From NCBI RefSeq assembly GCF_030036535.1, contig NZ_CP080391.1, positions 1 to 7,765 on the forward strand: DNA of 7,765 nucleotides, given 5' to 3'. A program made the translations under genes and the position numbers. The notes under the pieces were generated by a model. It had not been told where the DNA came from. It worked only from the letters and a program-made list of their open reading frames with translations, and did no database searches. This DNA is from Agrobacterium cucumeris. Lineage in GTDB: Bacteria; Pseudomonadota; Alphaproteobacteria; Rhizobiales; Rhizobiaceae. Of this stretch, positions 1 through 5,515 are shown piece by piece (position 1 is the stretch's first letter; the number at the start of each line of letters is the position of its first letter).

Positions 1-1149
1 ATGGCGATTTCGGTTTATACGGGGGTCATGGGGTCGGGAAAGACCTATGAGGTTGTTGGGTATGTCATCGCGCCTGCTCTCGCTGCTGGGCGTCGTGTTG
101 TCACCAATATCGCCGGCTTCAATTACGATGAGGCCTACGATTTCTGTATTGAGAAGCTGAAAGCCAAACCGGGCCATGTTGGGGAAATCGTTGTCGTCGA
201 GGATGACGACGTGCAGCGCCCTTCCTTCTTTCCGTCTGATGACAATTCGAACTCTATCGTTCGCCCAGGTGATCTGGTCGTTATCGATGAGTGCTGGCGT
301 TTCTGGGGGGCGGATGGTGCGATCTCCGAATCCTCTATGGAATTCTTCCGCAAGCATCGGCATTTAACGCACCCTGACACGGGCGTTGCCTGTGATCTTG
401 TGTTGATCACACAGGCCGTCAGTGACCTTCACCGTAAGCTCAAGAACGTTGTTGAACTGTCGTTCCGCGCCAAAAAGGCGAAAAGCCTCGGACTGAACAG
501 CATCTACGTTGTCGAGATGTGGGAGGGGACCAACCAGCGCCGTAAGTCAGCGTCTGCACAGACAAGGCGTTACGATCCGGCGATTTTCCCCCTCTACAAG
601 TCGTATTCCGGGGCCACAGACGCGGCAGGAAAAGAGGTCGCTGTTGATAAGCGTCACAACGTTCTGAAAAGCTGGAAGTTCGTGCTGGGCGCTCCTGCGC
701 TTGTCCTGCTGGGCATCTATTCCGTGTGGGGTGTCGTTTCGTTCTTCGATCCCAAGACCACGACAAAAGATCAGGCCGCCGAGCGCGACCAAGCAACCCC
801 CTCAAGAGCCAAAGAGCTATCCTCCGCAGAGGGCGTGAAGTCGGGCAGAGTGGGTCCCTCTGGCACCGATGGTCAGCCGATCCAGAGCCAAACACCGGTT
901 CGGCAAACTCCCATGATGTCGACCGAATGGAGACTTTCCGGCTTTGTATCGTTCGGAGAGCGCCGTGTTGTGCTGATCATCAACAATGCCGGTCGGGTTC
1001 GTGCCGTGTCGCCGTCGATGTTTAGTTTCTCCGACGGTCGGCCGGTCACTGGAACGATAGACGGGCAGACTGTGACAGAGTGGACAGGCAGTCTCGCCTC
1101 TGCCACCTCGCAGCCACCCCTAATTTCCATGGGGGAGGTGACACCATGA
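1..1149 (+). CDS. zot: Zot-like/pI-like filamentous phage assembly ATPase
   Basis: A 382-residue inner-membrane protein of the Zot (pI) family, which powers extrusion of filamentous phages by ATP hydrolysis and links the coat-protein pool to the outer-membrane secretin. A Walker A motif GVMGSGKT lies at residues 8-15, at the extreme N-terminus as usual for this family, and a Walker B-like LVVIDE lies at 92-97. A single hydrophobic segment at about 227-249 follows a basic stretch (KRHNVLKSWK), predicting a cytoplasmic ATPase domain and a C-terminal periplasmic domain of about 130 residues. The segment just after the membrane is rich in K, Q, S, T and P and looks like a linker. The ATG is base 1. 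If the molecule is circular, the preceding GGGTGA spans the stop of the pVI-like gene and serves as ribosome-binding site. Its stop overlaps the secretin start (ATGA), so the two are probably translationally coupled. Family assignment is firm; the symbol is a family name. Confidence 0.95.
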   Translation: MAISVYTGVMGSGKTYEVVGYVIAPALAAGRRVVTNIAGFNYDEAYDFCIEKLKAKPGHVGEIVVVEDDDVQRPSFFPSDDNSNSIVRPGDLVVIDECWRFWGADGAISESSMEFFRKHRHLTHPDTGVACDLVLITQAVSDLHRKLKNVVELSFRAKKAKSLGLNSIYVVEMWEGTNQRRKSASAQTRRYDPAIFPLYKSYSGATDAAGKEVAVDKRHNVLKSWKFVLGAPALVLLGIYSVWGVVSFFDPKTTTKDQAAERDQATPSRAKELSSAEGVKSGRVGPSGTDGQPIQSQTPVRQTPMMSTEWRLSGFVSFGERRVVLIINNAGRVRAVSPSMFSFSDGRPVTGTIDGQTVTEWTGSLASATSQPPLISMGEVTP

Positions 1150-2522
1150 GAAGGACAGGGACAATCCTAGGCCTTGTCCTAGGTCTACTGGTGGTGTTGC
1201 CAGTGCGGGCGGCTGATGAAACTCCGGTTCTGCTTTACGCGCAGGACATTCCGGCGTCTGAACTTGTCGGCCTCCTTTACCGGGAGATTTTTCGAAAGCC
1301 GTTCGTCACGTCACCAGCCGTGCAGGCTAATCGGTCGTTGGTGTCTGTACACATCAGTGGAACGCAGGCGGGTGCGATCAATCAGGCTAACGACTATTTG
1401 GCCGCTCTCGGTTTCAAGATCATTTCCGGCAAGGGCGTCGATCGTGTGGAGCTTCCCGGTCCAGCTCCTGCCCCTCCGATCGACAGCTTTCCAATGTTCT
1501 ACACCCCGAAGTGGCGTGATCCTGCTGAACTGGTGGCCTTGCTCAAGCCTTTGTTCCCGGAAGCGAGGTTTGGAGGAACTGGTGCGGCTGTGACCTATGC
1601 CGATGGGACAAGCGCGGAAAGCGTCGTTTCGGATAAGTTGGTTGTCCATGCCGCGAAAAAGTCGCTTGCCGAGATCGAGGAGCTTTTGCCGCGGCTGGAT
1701 ACGCCTGTTTCTGACCTGGCTGTCAAAGCGGCGGTCTTTGAGGTCGGAACCAATGTCGATGACGGCTCCGCCTTCCAGCTTGCCGTTGGCCTGCTCAAGA
1801 GCCAGGTCAGCGTAGGGACCGGCGCGGCCTACACCTCGACGGGCCTTGGTCTCGCTGATCCCAATGTCCTTGGCTCCTTTCTCGCCTTCAAATCATCTTC
1901 GGTCGAAGCCATCGTTTCAGCGCTCTCGACGGACAGCCGTTTCAATCTGGTGACCGCTCCTGCTGTTCGTGCTCGATCCGGCGCGTCTACCTCCTTCACA
2001 GTCGGCCAGTCGGTCCCTGTTCTTGGATCCGTGAGCTATCCAGAGGGAGGAGGATCGACGCCCGTTCAATCTGTCGAATACCGGGATGCCGGTGTCATTT
2101 TCACGGTTCGGCCAGTGGTCCAAGACAAGGTCATCACCATGCTTCTCAGCCAAGAGATTTCGGACTTCGTGCAGACGACGACAGGCGTAAACAGCACTCC
2201 GACACTGACCCGCCGCAAACTGGACACGACACTTTCCCTTCAAGATGGCGATGTGGTCATGCTCGGAGGTTTGACGAAGACGAAAGACAGCCACGCGAAG
2301 GAAGGCTTTTCCTTCCTTCCGGACCTGCTCAAATCGAACACGAAAACGAGCTCGAGGACGGATTTGCTTCTCGTCCTTCAGGTGCAGAAATTGCAGCCGG
2401 GGGCTGTTTCCCTCAATTTTGACCGTACACGCGAGTTTCCGGCTCTTCCCGACGCGAAGCCTAGGAGCAGGAAGGAAATCGAGCGTGCGGCCCGCAATGG
2501 GGAGATAAATGGCCTTTTCTGA
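1146..2522 (+). CDS. Outer-membrane secretin, pIV-like phage exit channel
   Basis: A 458-residue member of the secretin superfamily (type II/III secretion GspD/PulD, phage pIV), expected to form the multimeric outer-membrane channel through which the virion leaves. I chose the ATG at 1146, not the longer frame from 1080, because GGGGGAGGTG sits just upstream, it overlaps the Zot stop as ATGA, and it exposes a signal peptide (RR, then a hydrophobic stretch at 5-20, cleavage near VRA|ADE at about 22-23). Residues 25-105 resemble an N0/STN-type domain and 117-186 an N1-like domain (FYTPKWRDPAELVALL). The C-terminal secretin core is at about 190-416, including VEYRDAGVIFTVRPVV at 310-325, a VMLGGL turn at 371-376 and the terminal strand RTDLLLVLQVQKL at 404-416. 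A charged tail of about 40 residues follows. An own secretin implies the phage does not borrow a host exit channel as CTXphi does. Confidence 0.93.
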   Translation: MRRTGTILGLVLGLLVVLPVRAADETPVLLYAQDIPASELVGLLYREIFRKPFVTSPAVQANRSLVSVHISGTQAGAINQANDYLAALGFKIISGKGVDRVELPGPAPAPPIDSFPMFYTPKWRDPAELVALLKPLFPEARFGGTGAAVTYADGTSAESVVSDKLVVHAAKKSLAEIEELLPRLDTPVSDLAVKAAVFEVGTNVDDGSAFQLAVGLLKSQVSVGTGAAYTSTGLGLADPNVLGSFLAFKSSSVEAIVSALSTDSRFNLVTAPAVRARSGASTSFTVGQSVPVLGSVSYPEGGGSTPVQSVEYRDAGVIFTVRPVVQDKVITMLLSQEISDFVQTTTGVNSTPTLTRRKLDTTLSLQDGDVVMLGGLTKTKDSHAKEGFSFLPDLLKSNTKTSSRTDLLLVLQVQKLQPGAVSLNFDRTREFPALPDAKPRSRKEIERAARNGEINGLF

Positions 2523-2530
2523 CAAAGCGA

Positions 2531-2574
2531 GCGGCCACGGGGACGGACCCACTGGACCGCCCGGCAGTGGCCGC
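2531..2574. repeat. Long GC-rich hairpin just after the secretin gene, candidate packaging signal
   Basis: A perfect 8-bp inverted repeat GCGGCCAC (2531-2538) / GTGGCCGC (2567-2574) encloses 28 bases. These can pair further (GGG 2540-2542 with CCC 2560-2562; CGG 2544-2546 with CCG 2557-2559), giving one extended imperfect hairpin that starts 9 bases after the secretin stop. In Ff phages the packaging-signal hairpin lies directly downstream of the pIV gene, so position and shape match. It could instead be, or also be, a terminator: the only T-run nearby (2584-2587) is short. Function is inferred from position. Confidence 0.55.
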
Positions 2575-2583
2575 GAGGGTGGG

Positions 2584-2610
2584 TTTTGCATGACATATAA
2601 CCATGCAAAA
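2584..2610. repeat. Perfect 9-bp inverted repeat in the intergenic region
   Basis: TTTTGCATG (2584-2592) and CATGCAAAA (2602-2610) are perfect inverted repeats separated by the AT-rich spacer ACATATAAC. The whole can be read as two 11-base arms around a 6-base centre (2584-2594, 2595-2600, 2601-2611), the architecture of a Xer recombination (dif-like) site, which many integrase-less inoviruses use. However, it lacks the TTATG arm ends typical of dif, so this is only a possibility. A replication-origin hairpin or a regulator site are alternatives. It lies in the non-coding region where Ff has its origins. Confidence 0.45.
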
Positions 2611-2658
2611 CATGTCTCAATTTTTTACACCCCCTCTCAGTCTCAAGCCCTAAAAACA

Positions 2659-2716
2659 TCCGTACGGAATTTAGTTGTTGCATCCGTACGGATCATAGGT
2701 TTACCGTCTGTACGGA
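2659..2716. promoter_or_regulatory. Three phased palindromic operators/iterons upstream of the replication genes
   Basis: Three copies of one 10-bp palindrome lie in register: TCCGTACGGA at 2659-2668, TCCGTACGGA at 2683-2692 (extended by A and T to a perfect 12-bp palindrome, 2682-2693), and TCTGTACGGA at 2707-2716. The centres are exactly 24 bp apart, and flanking bases are partly conserved (CATCCGTACGGA in the first two, GTACGGAATTT in the first and third). The array ends 18 bases before the start of the 64-residue gene. An operator array for an autoregulating repressor is the simplest reading, and Rep-binding iterons are the alternative. Matching sites at 4718, 4748 and 4862 favour a shared regulator. 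I could not place a convincing -35/-10 pair. Confidence 0.72.
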
Positions 2717-2734
2717 ATTTGATTCGGGGACACG

Positions 2735-2929
2735 ATGTCTAAACGCGCTACGCCTATCGAGAATTACATTGCTGAAGGCGAAGTTCTCACCCCGAAACAG
2801 CGCTACGAGAAGCGTCGCAGAGAAGGCGGTTTTGTTCGACGTGCGTACTACGTCCACAAGGATGACGAGGCGGCATTAGCCGCCTTTGCGAAGGAACTTG
2901 AGGACAAGAGGAAGAGCGACAGTGATTGA
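2735..2929 (+). CDS. Small basic protein preceding the replication gene, possible DNA-binding regulator
   Basis: A 64-residue charged protein of uncertain family. A GGGGA sequence (2726-2730) lies 4 bases before the ATG. The N-terminal half contains a basic stretch KQRYEKRRREGG (21-32). It is followed by a probable beta strand FVRRAYYV (33-40) and an acidic/alanine helix DDEAALAAFAKELEDKRK (43-60). A strand followed by a helix recalls ribbon-helix-helix proteins, but the second helix of that fold seems absent, so I do not assign it. It sits between three palindromic operators and rep, and its stop overlaps the proposed GTG start of rep (GTGATTGA), as in CopG-RepB type operons where a small repressor controls its own promoter and replication. 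A role in copy control or Rep expression is an inference from position and charge; an accessory replication protein is equally possible. Confidence 0.75.
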   Translation: MSKRATPIENYIAEGEVLTPKQRYEKRRREGGFVRRAYYVHKDDEAALAAFAKELEDKRKSDSD

Positions 2930-3950
2930 TATGATCTACGGCACTGTCCCCTTTGACTGGGATATCCCAGTCACTGGCGGTGCGCTCGTCCACTACAGGG
3001 CTGATGGCACGGTTGAGTGGGGCACCGATAAAACCCTGTCTCTTCGTGGTTCGCATGATTCACGAGTTTTCGTGCGGACTGTCGAGCGTGGAAAGTTGGA
3101 GTTTAAGGGCAATCCTGCCAAGTTCCTGCAAGGACATAATCTGTTCGGATCGAACGACCTTAAGGGCGTTCTGATCGATATGCTGATCGATGTTTGCGAG
3201 GCAATCGAGCTTGCGCCGTCTGCTGAGAACCTGCTGGCATGGCGTCGGGGTGAGATAGAGCTTTCTCGCGTTGACGTGACCGAGATGTTTGAGCTTCCGA
3301 CGTTCTCCGATGTTGGCGCATGGATACAGGCGGCAGGGAAGACGGCGTCTGTCAAATGGCGCGGTCGCGGTCACTATCAGGACGGCACGCTTTATTTCGG
3401 CAAGGTAGCGACCGGAAAGCGTGCTTCGCCGTGGCAAATGAAGCTCTATCACAAGGGAGAGGAAATCCGGGTACACAAGCTGCCGAAAGACATTGAGAAG
3501 CGTGAAGACCTCGAAAATTGGGCTTCGAATAAGCTCCGTATTGAGGTAACATTGCGGACACAGGAATTGAAACGCTTAGGCCTCCACAACGTTTCCGCAT
3601 GGACGGTGGACAGAGCCGAGAAGGTTTTTGAAGCGTACCTGTCGAAGGTGAATTTCGGAGAGTTGGCAATGGTCGATGTTCAGACAGAGGAAGATTTGAA
3701 GCCGAAGCTTCGCGCTGTTTACGCCCTCTGGAAGACCGGCTGTGATATGCGCAAGCTCTATTCGCGCCCGACGTTCTACCGTTACCGCCAAGAAATCATG
3801 GAAGTCACCGGGGCTGATATCGGGACGCTTTGCGTCAAGGATAATATCGTTTCGCTTCGTAGGGCGCTGGAAGCGCGTCCAGCTGGTGTCCCTGAGTGGG
3901 CTGGTGATCTCTATTACAAGCCTCGGTCTCACCTCAGCGTGGTAGCGTGA
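2922..3950 (+). CDS. Rolling-circle replication initiator, pII-like (Phage_CRI/Phage_X family)
   Basis: About 342 residues, similar to gene II-type replication proteins of filamentous phages and related plasmids, which nick the replicative form at the plus origin and start rolling-circle synthesis. Recognisable stretches, numbered from the GTG, are GNPAKFLQGHN (63-73), RVDVTEMF (116-123), LYFGK (157-161), KLYHKGEE (174-181) and LRIEVTLR (205-212). The N-terminal half matches the CRI-type domain and the last third the phage-X domain. The catalytic tyrosine cannot be named with confidence; Y158 and Y176 are candidates within conserved-looking motifs. Start choice: GTG 2922, overlapping the upstream stop, has the purine-rich AGAGGAAGAG ahead of it. 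ATG 2931 is the alternative, and ATG 2886 would overlap the upstream gene too far. It ends two bases before a strong terminator. An internal in-frame start at 3669 is listed separately. Confidence 0.9.
   Translation: MIDMIYGTVPFDWDIPVTGGALVHYRADGTVEWGTDKTLSLRGSHDSRVFVRTVERGKLEFKGNPAKFLQGHNLFGSNDLKGVLIDMLIDVCEAIELAPSAENLLAWRRGEIELSRVDVTEMFELPTFSDVGAWIQAAGKTASVKWRGRGHYQDGTLYFGKVATGKRASPWQMKLYHKGEEIRVHKLPKDIEKREDLENWASNKLRIEVTLRTQELKRLGLHNVSAWTVDRAEKVFEAYLSKVNFGELAMVDVQTEEDLKPKLRAVYALWKTGCDMRKLYSRPTFYRYRQEIMEVTGADIGTLCVKDNIVSLRRALEARPAGVPEWAGDLYYKPRSHLSVVA
3669..3950 (+). CDS. Possible internal translation product of rep, gene X-like
   Basis: Within the rep frame, ATG 3669 (Met 250 of Rep) is preceded by GGAGAG at 3657-3662 with a 6-base spacer, a good ribosome-binding sequence. 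Translation from here gives a 93-residue protein identical to the Rep C-terminus. Ff phages make pX (111 residues) from an internal start in gene II, and pX is needed to balance double- and single-strand synthesis, so a counterpart is plausible. The proportion (last 27% of Rep) matches Ff. A purine-rich stretch can arise by chance, so this is a candidate, not an established gene. Confidence 0.4.
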   Translation: MVDVQTEEDLKPKLRAVYALWKTGCDMRKLYSRPTFYRYRQEIMEVTGADIGTLCVKDNIVSLRRALEARPAGVPEWAGDLYYKPRSHLSVVA

Positions 3951-3951
3951 G

Positions 3952-3976
3952 AAAGCCGCCCTCGGGCGGCTTTATT
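3952..3976. terminator. Bidirectional intrinsic terminator between rep and the minus-strand module
   Basis: AAAGCCGCC (3952-3960) pairs with GGCGGCTTT (3965-3973) around the loop CTCG. This is a GC-rich stem with an A-run on one side and a T-run on the other, typical of a terminator for convergent genes. It begins one base after the rep stop. The TAA stop of the minus-strand 81-residue gene lies in its distal arm. Confidence 0.88.
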
Positions 3977-4217
3977 GCTTCTGGAAGTCGGGTATGCGCC
4001 CGATGTTTCTCAGATGGTCTATTATCTCGTGGTAGAGGTGGTCACGAGGTCCGTACCGATCGCAGATTTTTACTATCGGTTCCTGTACCTGTTCTCGCAG
4101 CGGTTCTGGCAGGTCTGCGTCACCTATGAACCAGTAATCGTCGTCTGCCATTGCTAGAGGATTGCAGCCGATAGCAACCAAATCCTCGATAAAAGCTGGT
4201 ATCTCGTCTTTCGTCAT
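3972..4217 (-). CDS. Acidic 81-residue orphan protein
   Basis: Not recognised. On the minus strand AAAGGAG precedes the ATG at 4217 by 5 bases, a strong ribosome-binding sequence, so I use it rather than the ATG 42 bases further upstream. The protein is soluble-looking and acidic (about 17 D/E against 8 K/R), with no signal peptide or membrane segment. It has a helical N-terminus (DEIPAFIEDLVAIG, 4-17), an acidic aromatic patch ADDDYWFIGDAD (24-35), and a histidine-containing helix near the end (LYHEIIDHLRNIG, 61-73). It is the second gene of the minus-strand module, 72 bases after the HTH regulator, and ends inside the shared terminator. Ff has no equivalent. A small acidic protein beside a regulator in a phage accessory slot could be a superinfection or anti-defence factor, but nothing in the sequence proves this. 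Confidence 0.75.
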   Translation of the reverse strand: MTKDEIPAFIEDLVAIGCNPLAMADDDYWFIGDADLPEPLREQVQEPIVKICDRYGPRDHLYHEIIDHLRNIGRIPDFQKQ

Positions 4218-4289
4218 CTCTGCTCCTTTGCTGGCCACCTGGAGCATATGGTGAAGCATTAGGATCAGGCTATTGTAGGATTCACAGGG

Positions 4290-4682
4290 TCAGCCCGTGA
4301 TTTTCTTCCACCATGGGCGTGTTGCGAGGTCTTTCCAGTCGTCTCGGTCGCGCTCGGCGGCTTGAGCGCGTGATGCCTCTGTGTCTGCTCGCCTGCGCTC
4401 TGCCTCTACGAGGTCCGACATTCCTTTAAGCTCCGCCTCTAACCTTGCGATTTTGATGTCTTTTTCGTAGTCGTCTGTCCTAGGGACATCCGTAGGCATG
4501 TCCGTGGCATTGTCCGTAGGTTCGTCGTCTTTGAAACCATCGAGAGGAACGTTGATCCTCATATTGCCGTCGTTGCCCATGGTGCGCTTCCACCGTTTGC
4601 GGCGGACGAGCTTTCTGGCACTATCGAGCTTAATGTTGAGCCGCTTCGCTATCTCTTGATAGGTCATCTGCATTTCGCGCAT
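4290..4682 (-). CDS. Helix-turn-helix protein with coiled-coil tail, probable phage regulator
   Basis: A 130-residue protein. Residues 6-35 (MTYQEIAKRLNIK, then DSARKLVRRKRWKR) read as a helix-turn-helix with a very basic recognition region, followed by a GNDG turn and a short strand (RINVP, 42-46). This arrangement resembles small HTH proteins I associate with alphaproteobacterial phages and plasmids. A hydrophilic linker at 51-71 repeats T-D-x-A/P elements. Residues 72-118 have heptad-like spacing and heavy E/A/R/K content, indicating a coiled coil, and the tail carries WW at 124-125. AAGGA (complement of 4690-4694) lies 7 bases before the ATG; Met 4 and Met 6 are alternatives. Upstream palindromes at 4718 and 4748 suggest autoregulation. 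It is transcribed away from the pV-like gene, and repression of the phage or control of replication are the likely roles. Confidence 0.85.
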   Translation of the reverse strand: MREMQMTYQEIAKRLNIKLDSARKLVRRKRWKRTMGNDGNMRINVPLDGFKDDEPTDNATDMPTDVPRTDDYEKDIKIARLEAELKGMSDLVEAERRRADTEASRAQAAERDRDDWKDLATRPWWKKITG

Positions 4683-4717
4683 GGTCTCGTCCTTGGGAAT
4701 GTCCTAGGGATTGTCCT

Positions 4718-4757
4718 TCTGTGCGGACGATATTTCAAATTTAATAGTCTGTACAGA
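4718..4757. promoter_or_regulatory. Two operator-like palindromes upstream of the minus-strand regulator
   Basis: TCTGTGCGGA (4718-4727) and the perfect palindrome TCTGTACAGA (4748-4757) match the motif of the replication-gene array at 8 of 10 positions each. Their centres are 30 bp apart and they bracket an AT-rich segment 36 to 75 bases before the regulator's start codon. Binding here would block transcription of the regulator gene, as expected for autorepression. Assignment is by sequence similarity to the 2659-2716 array. Confidence 0.58.
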
Positions 4758-4846
4758 AAGCAATTTTCGCCATTTTGGCTAGGACACTTTTGCGTCCTAC
4801 TCGTTAATTCGACAGTAGCCGGAATCCAGTGCTTTCGATCTTTCTG

Positions 4847-4871
4847 TTCGTGCCGAAAACGTCGGTACGGA
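4847..4871 (+). promoter_or_regulatory. Operator-like site and leader hairpin ahead of the pV-like gene
   Basis: TCGGTACGGA (4862-4871) matches the array motif at 9 of 10 positions. In RNA the same bases can pair with TTCGTGCCGA (4847-4856) around the loop AAACG, giving a 10-bp stem with two G-U pairs. The stem ends 3 bases before the AAAGGA ribosome-binding sequence (4874-4879) of the ssDNA-binding gene. The site could therefore act as a DNA operator, a translational control element, or both. Confidence 0.45.
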
Positions 4872-4885
4872 TGAAAGGAAAGCCA

Positions 4886-5203
4886 ATGCTGGCATATGTA
4901 GAAATCACAAGCGACGAGATCGATTTTCGTGAGGGGCGCAATGACAATGGATATTGGTCGGTGCGCCGACAGAAGGCGTTTATGCATCAGGGCGAGCCTT
5001 ACCCGACGCCCTTTGAAGTCACTCTTGAGGAAAAACAGCAGCCGTATAATCCGGGCAAGTACGTGCTGGCTGGCGGGTCTTTTCGTCTCGGAAAGTACGG
5101 CCTCGAACTCGGTCGTAACGTTAAGCTGCTCCCGGTCTCCGACGCGCTCGCCAAACTCGGTGATCTCAATCGCTCTCCTGCTCGGTCTGCTGCGGCGGCT
5201 TAG
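4886..5203 (+). CDS. ssDNA-binding protein, pV-like (helix-destabilising protein)
   Basis: A 105-residue homologue of the Ff gene V protein, which coats newly made plus strands, stops their conversion to duplex and delivers them to the membrane assembly site. Aligning by eye, the family pattern is clear: YVEI near the start, a GYWSVRRQ strand (22-29), GEPYPTPFEVTL (36-47), PYNPGKYVL (53-61), then SFRLGKYGLEL (65-75) and a final KLLPV (80-84), corresponding to the Ff stretches around SLNEQ, EYPVLVKITL, YAPGLYTV and SSFKVGQFG. The C-terminal extension of about 20 residues ends in R, S and A. The ATG at 4886 fits the homologous N-terminus and has AAAGGA at 4874-4879; earlier in-frame ATGs (4829, 4871) add residues without family similarity. 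Its TAG stop abuts the next gene. Confidence 0.92.
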   Translation: MLAYVEITSDEIDFREGRNDNGYWSVRRQKAFMHQGEPYPTPFEVTLEEKQQPYNPGKYVLAGGSFRLGKYGLELGRNVKLLPVSDALAKLGDLNRSPARSAAAA

Positions 5204-5205
5204 TG

Positions 5206-5496
5206 ATGGATTCGACGCCGCAATATATCGTTGTTTGCAGCGCGGACGGCCCTTCTAGCCTTACGCCTGCCGTGAGTTGCGGCGCTCTTGAGGGGGTGCC
5301 GTACTCGGGTCAGATCGCCCAGGGGCATCTTCTCACTTCGGAACAATACCAAACCTTCTTGGACCTATCGGCTCCGTTCAATCCGGCGGAGGCGGGGCAG
5401 TTTTTTGCCTACGGGTTTGGTGTTGTGGTCGGCTGCTGGGTGTTCGCCTACGTGGTCGGTCTGGTCCTGCATGCGGTCAAGGAATTTGGCCACTAA
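5206..5496 (+). CDS. Small membrane protein between pV-like and coat genes, candidate minor virion protein
   Basis: A 96-residue protein starting at ATG 5206, 2 bases after the pV-like stop; GTG 5203, overlapping that stop, is an alternative. No ribosome-binding sequence is visible, so translation is probably coupled to the gene before. The N-terminal 60 residues are polar with two cysteines, one in VVCSADG and one in VSCGALEG, about 14 residues apart. A single hydrophobic segment follows (about 65-90, from GQFFAYGFG to GLVLHAV), then a short tail KEFGH. In Ff this position, between genes V and VIII, is held by the two end-cap proteins pVII and pIX. This protein is longer than those (about 32 residues), but place and topology support a minor coat or assembly role. 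No closer identification is possible from the sequence. Confidence 0.8.
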   Translation: MDSTPQYIVVCSADGPSSLTPAVSCGALEGVPYSGQIAQGHLLTSEQYQTFLDLSAPFNPAEAGQFFAYGFGVVVGCWVFAYVVGLVLHAVKEFGH

Positions 5497-5515
5497 CCCC
5501 TAATTGGAAGGAAAA

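Larger units (their letters stand above)
4683..4885. promoter_or_regulatory. Divergent control region between regulator and ssDNA-binding gene
   Basis: No gene fills these 203 bases. They must hold the promoter of the minus-strand module and probably one for the pV-to-coat block. An AT-rich stretch at 4729-4747 lies between two operator-like palindromes and is the best place for the regulator's -10 element, but I see no clear consensus promoter. On the plus strand TTGGCT (4775-4780) is a weak -35 candidate without a good -10. A 6-bp inverted repeat TAGGAC/GTCCTA (4780-4785, 4794-4799) is also present. Confidence 0.6.

Noticed and set aside
1080..1145. Longer secretin start at ATG 1080
   Set aside because: It would place 22 non-hydrophobic residues before an obvious signal peptide. 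ATG 1146 has the ribosome-binding sequence and the ATGA overlap.
1917..2591. Long minus-strand frame of 224 codons opposite the secretin gene
   Set aside because: It lies wholly opposite a well-identified secretin and the following hairpin. The translation is rich in R, P and S without family features, as expected for an antisense shadow.
2509..2742. A 77-codon plus-strand frame starting in the secretin end, with GGGGAG before its ATG
   Set aside because: It runs through the hairpins and the operator array. Its repeated SVRNL/SVRII elements are simply the 24-bp repeats read in frame, since 24 is a multiple of 3. The composition is not protein-like, so it is more likely an open frame across the intergenic region. 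Conservation of this frame in relatives would change my mind.
4050..4059. TCCGTACCGA, 9 of 10 match to the operator motif
   Set aside because: It lies inside the 81-residue coding region, is not palindromic across the mismatch and is not near a promoter, so probably chance.
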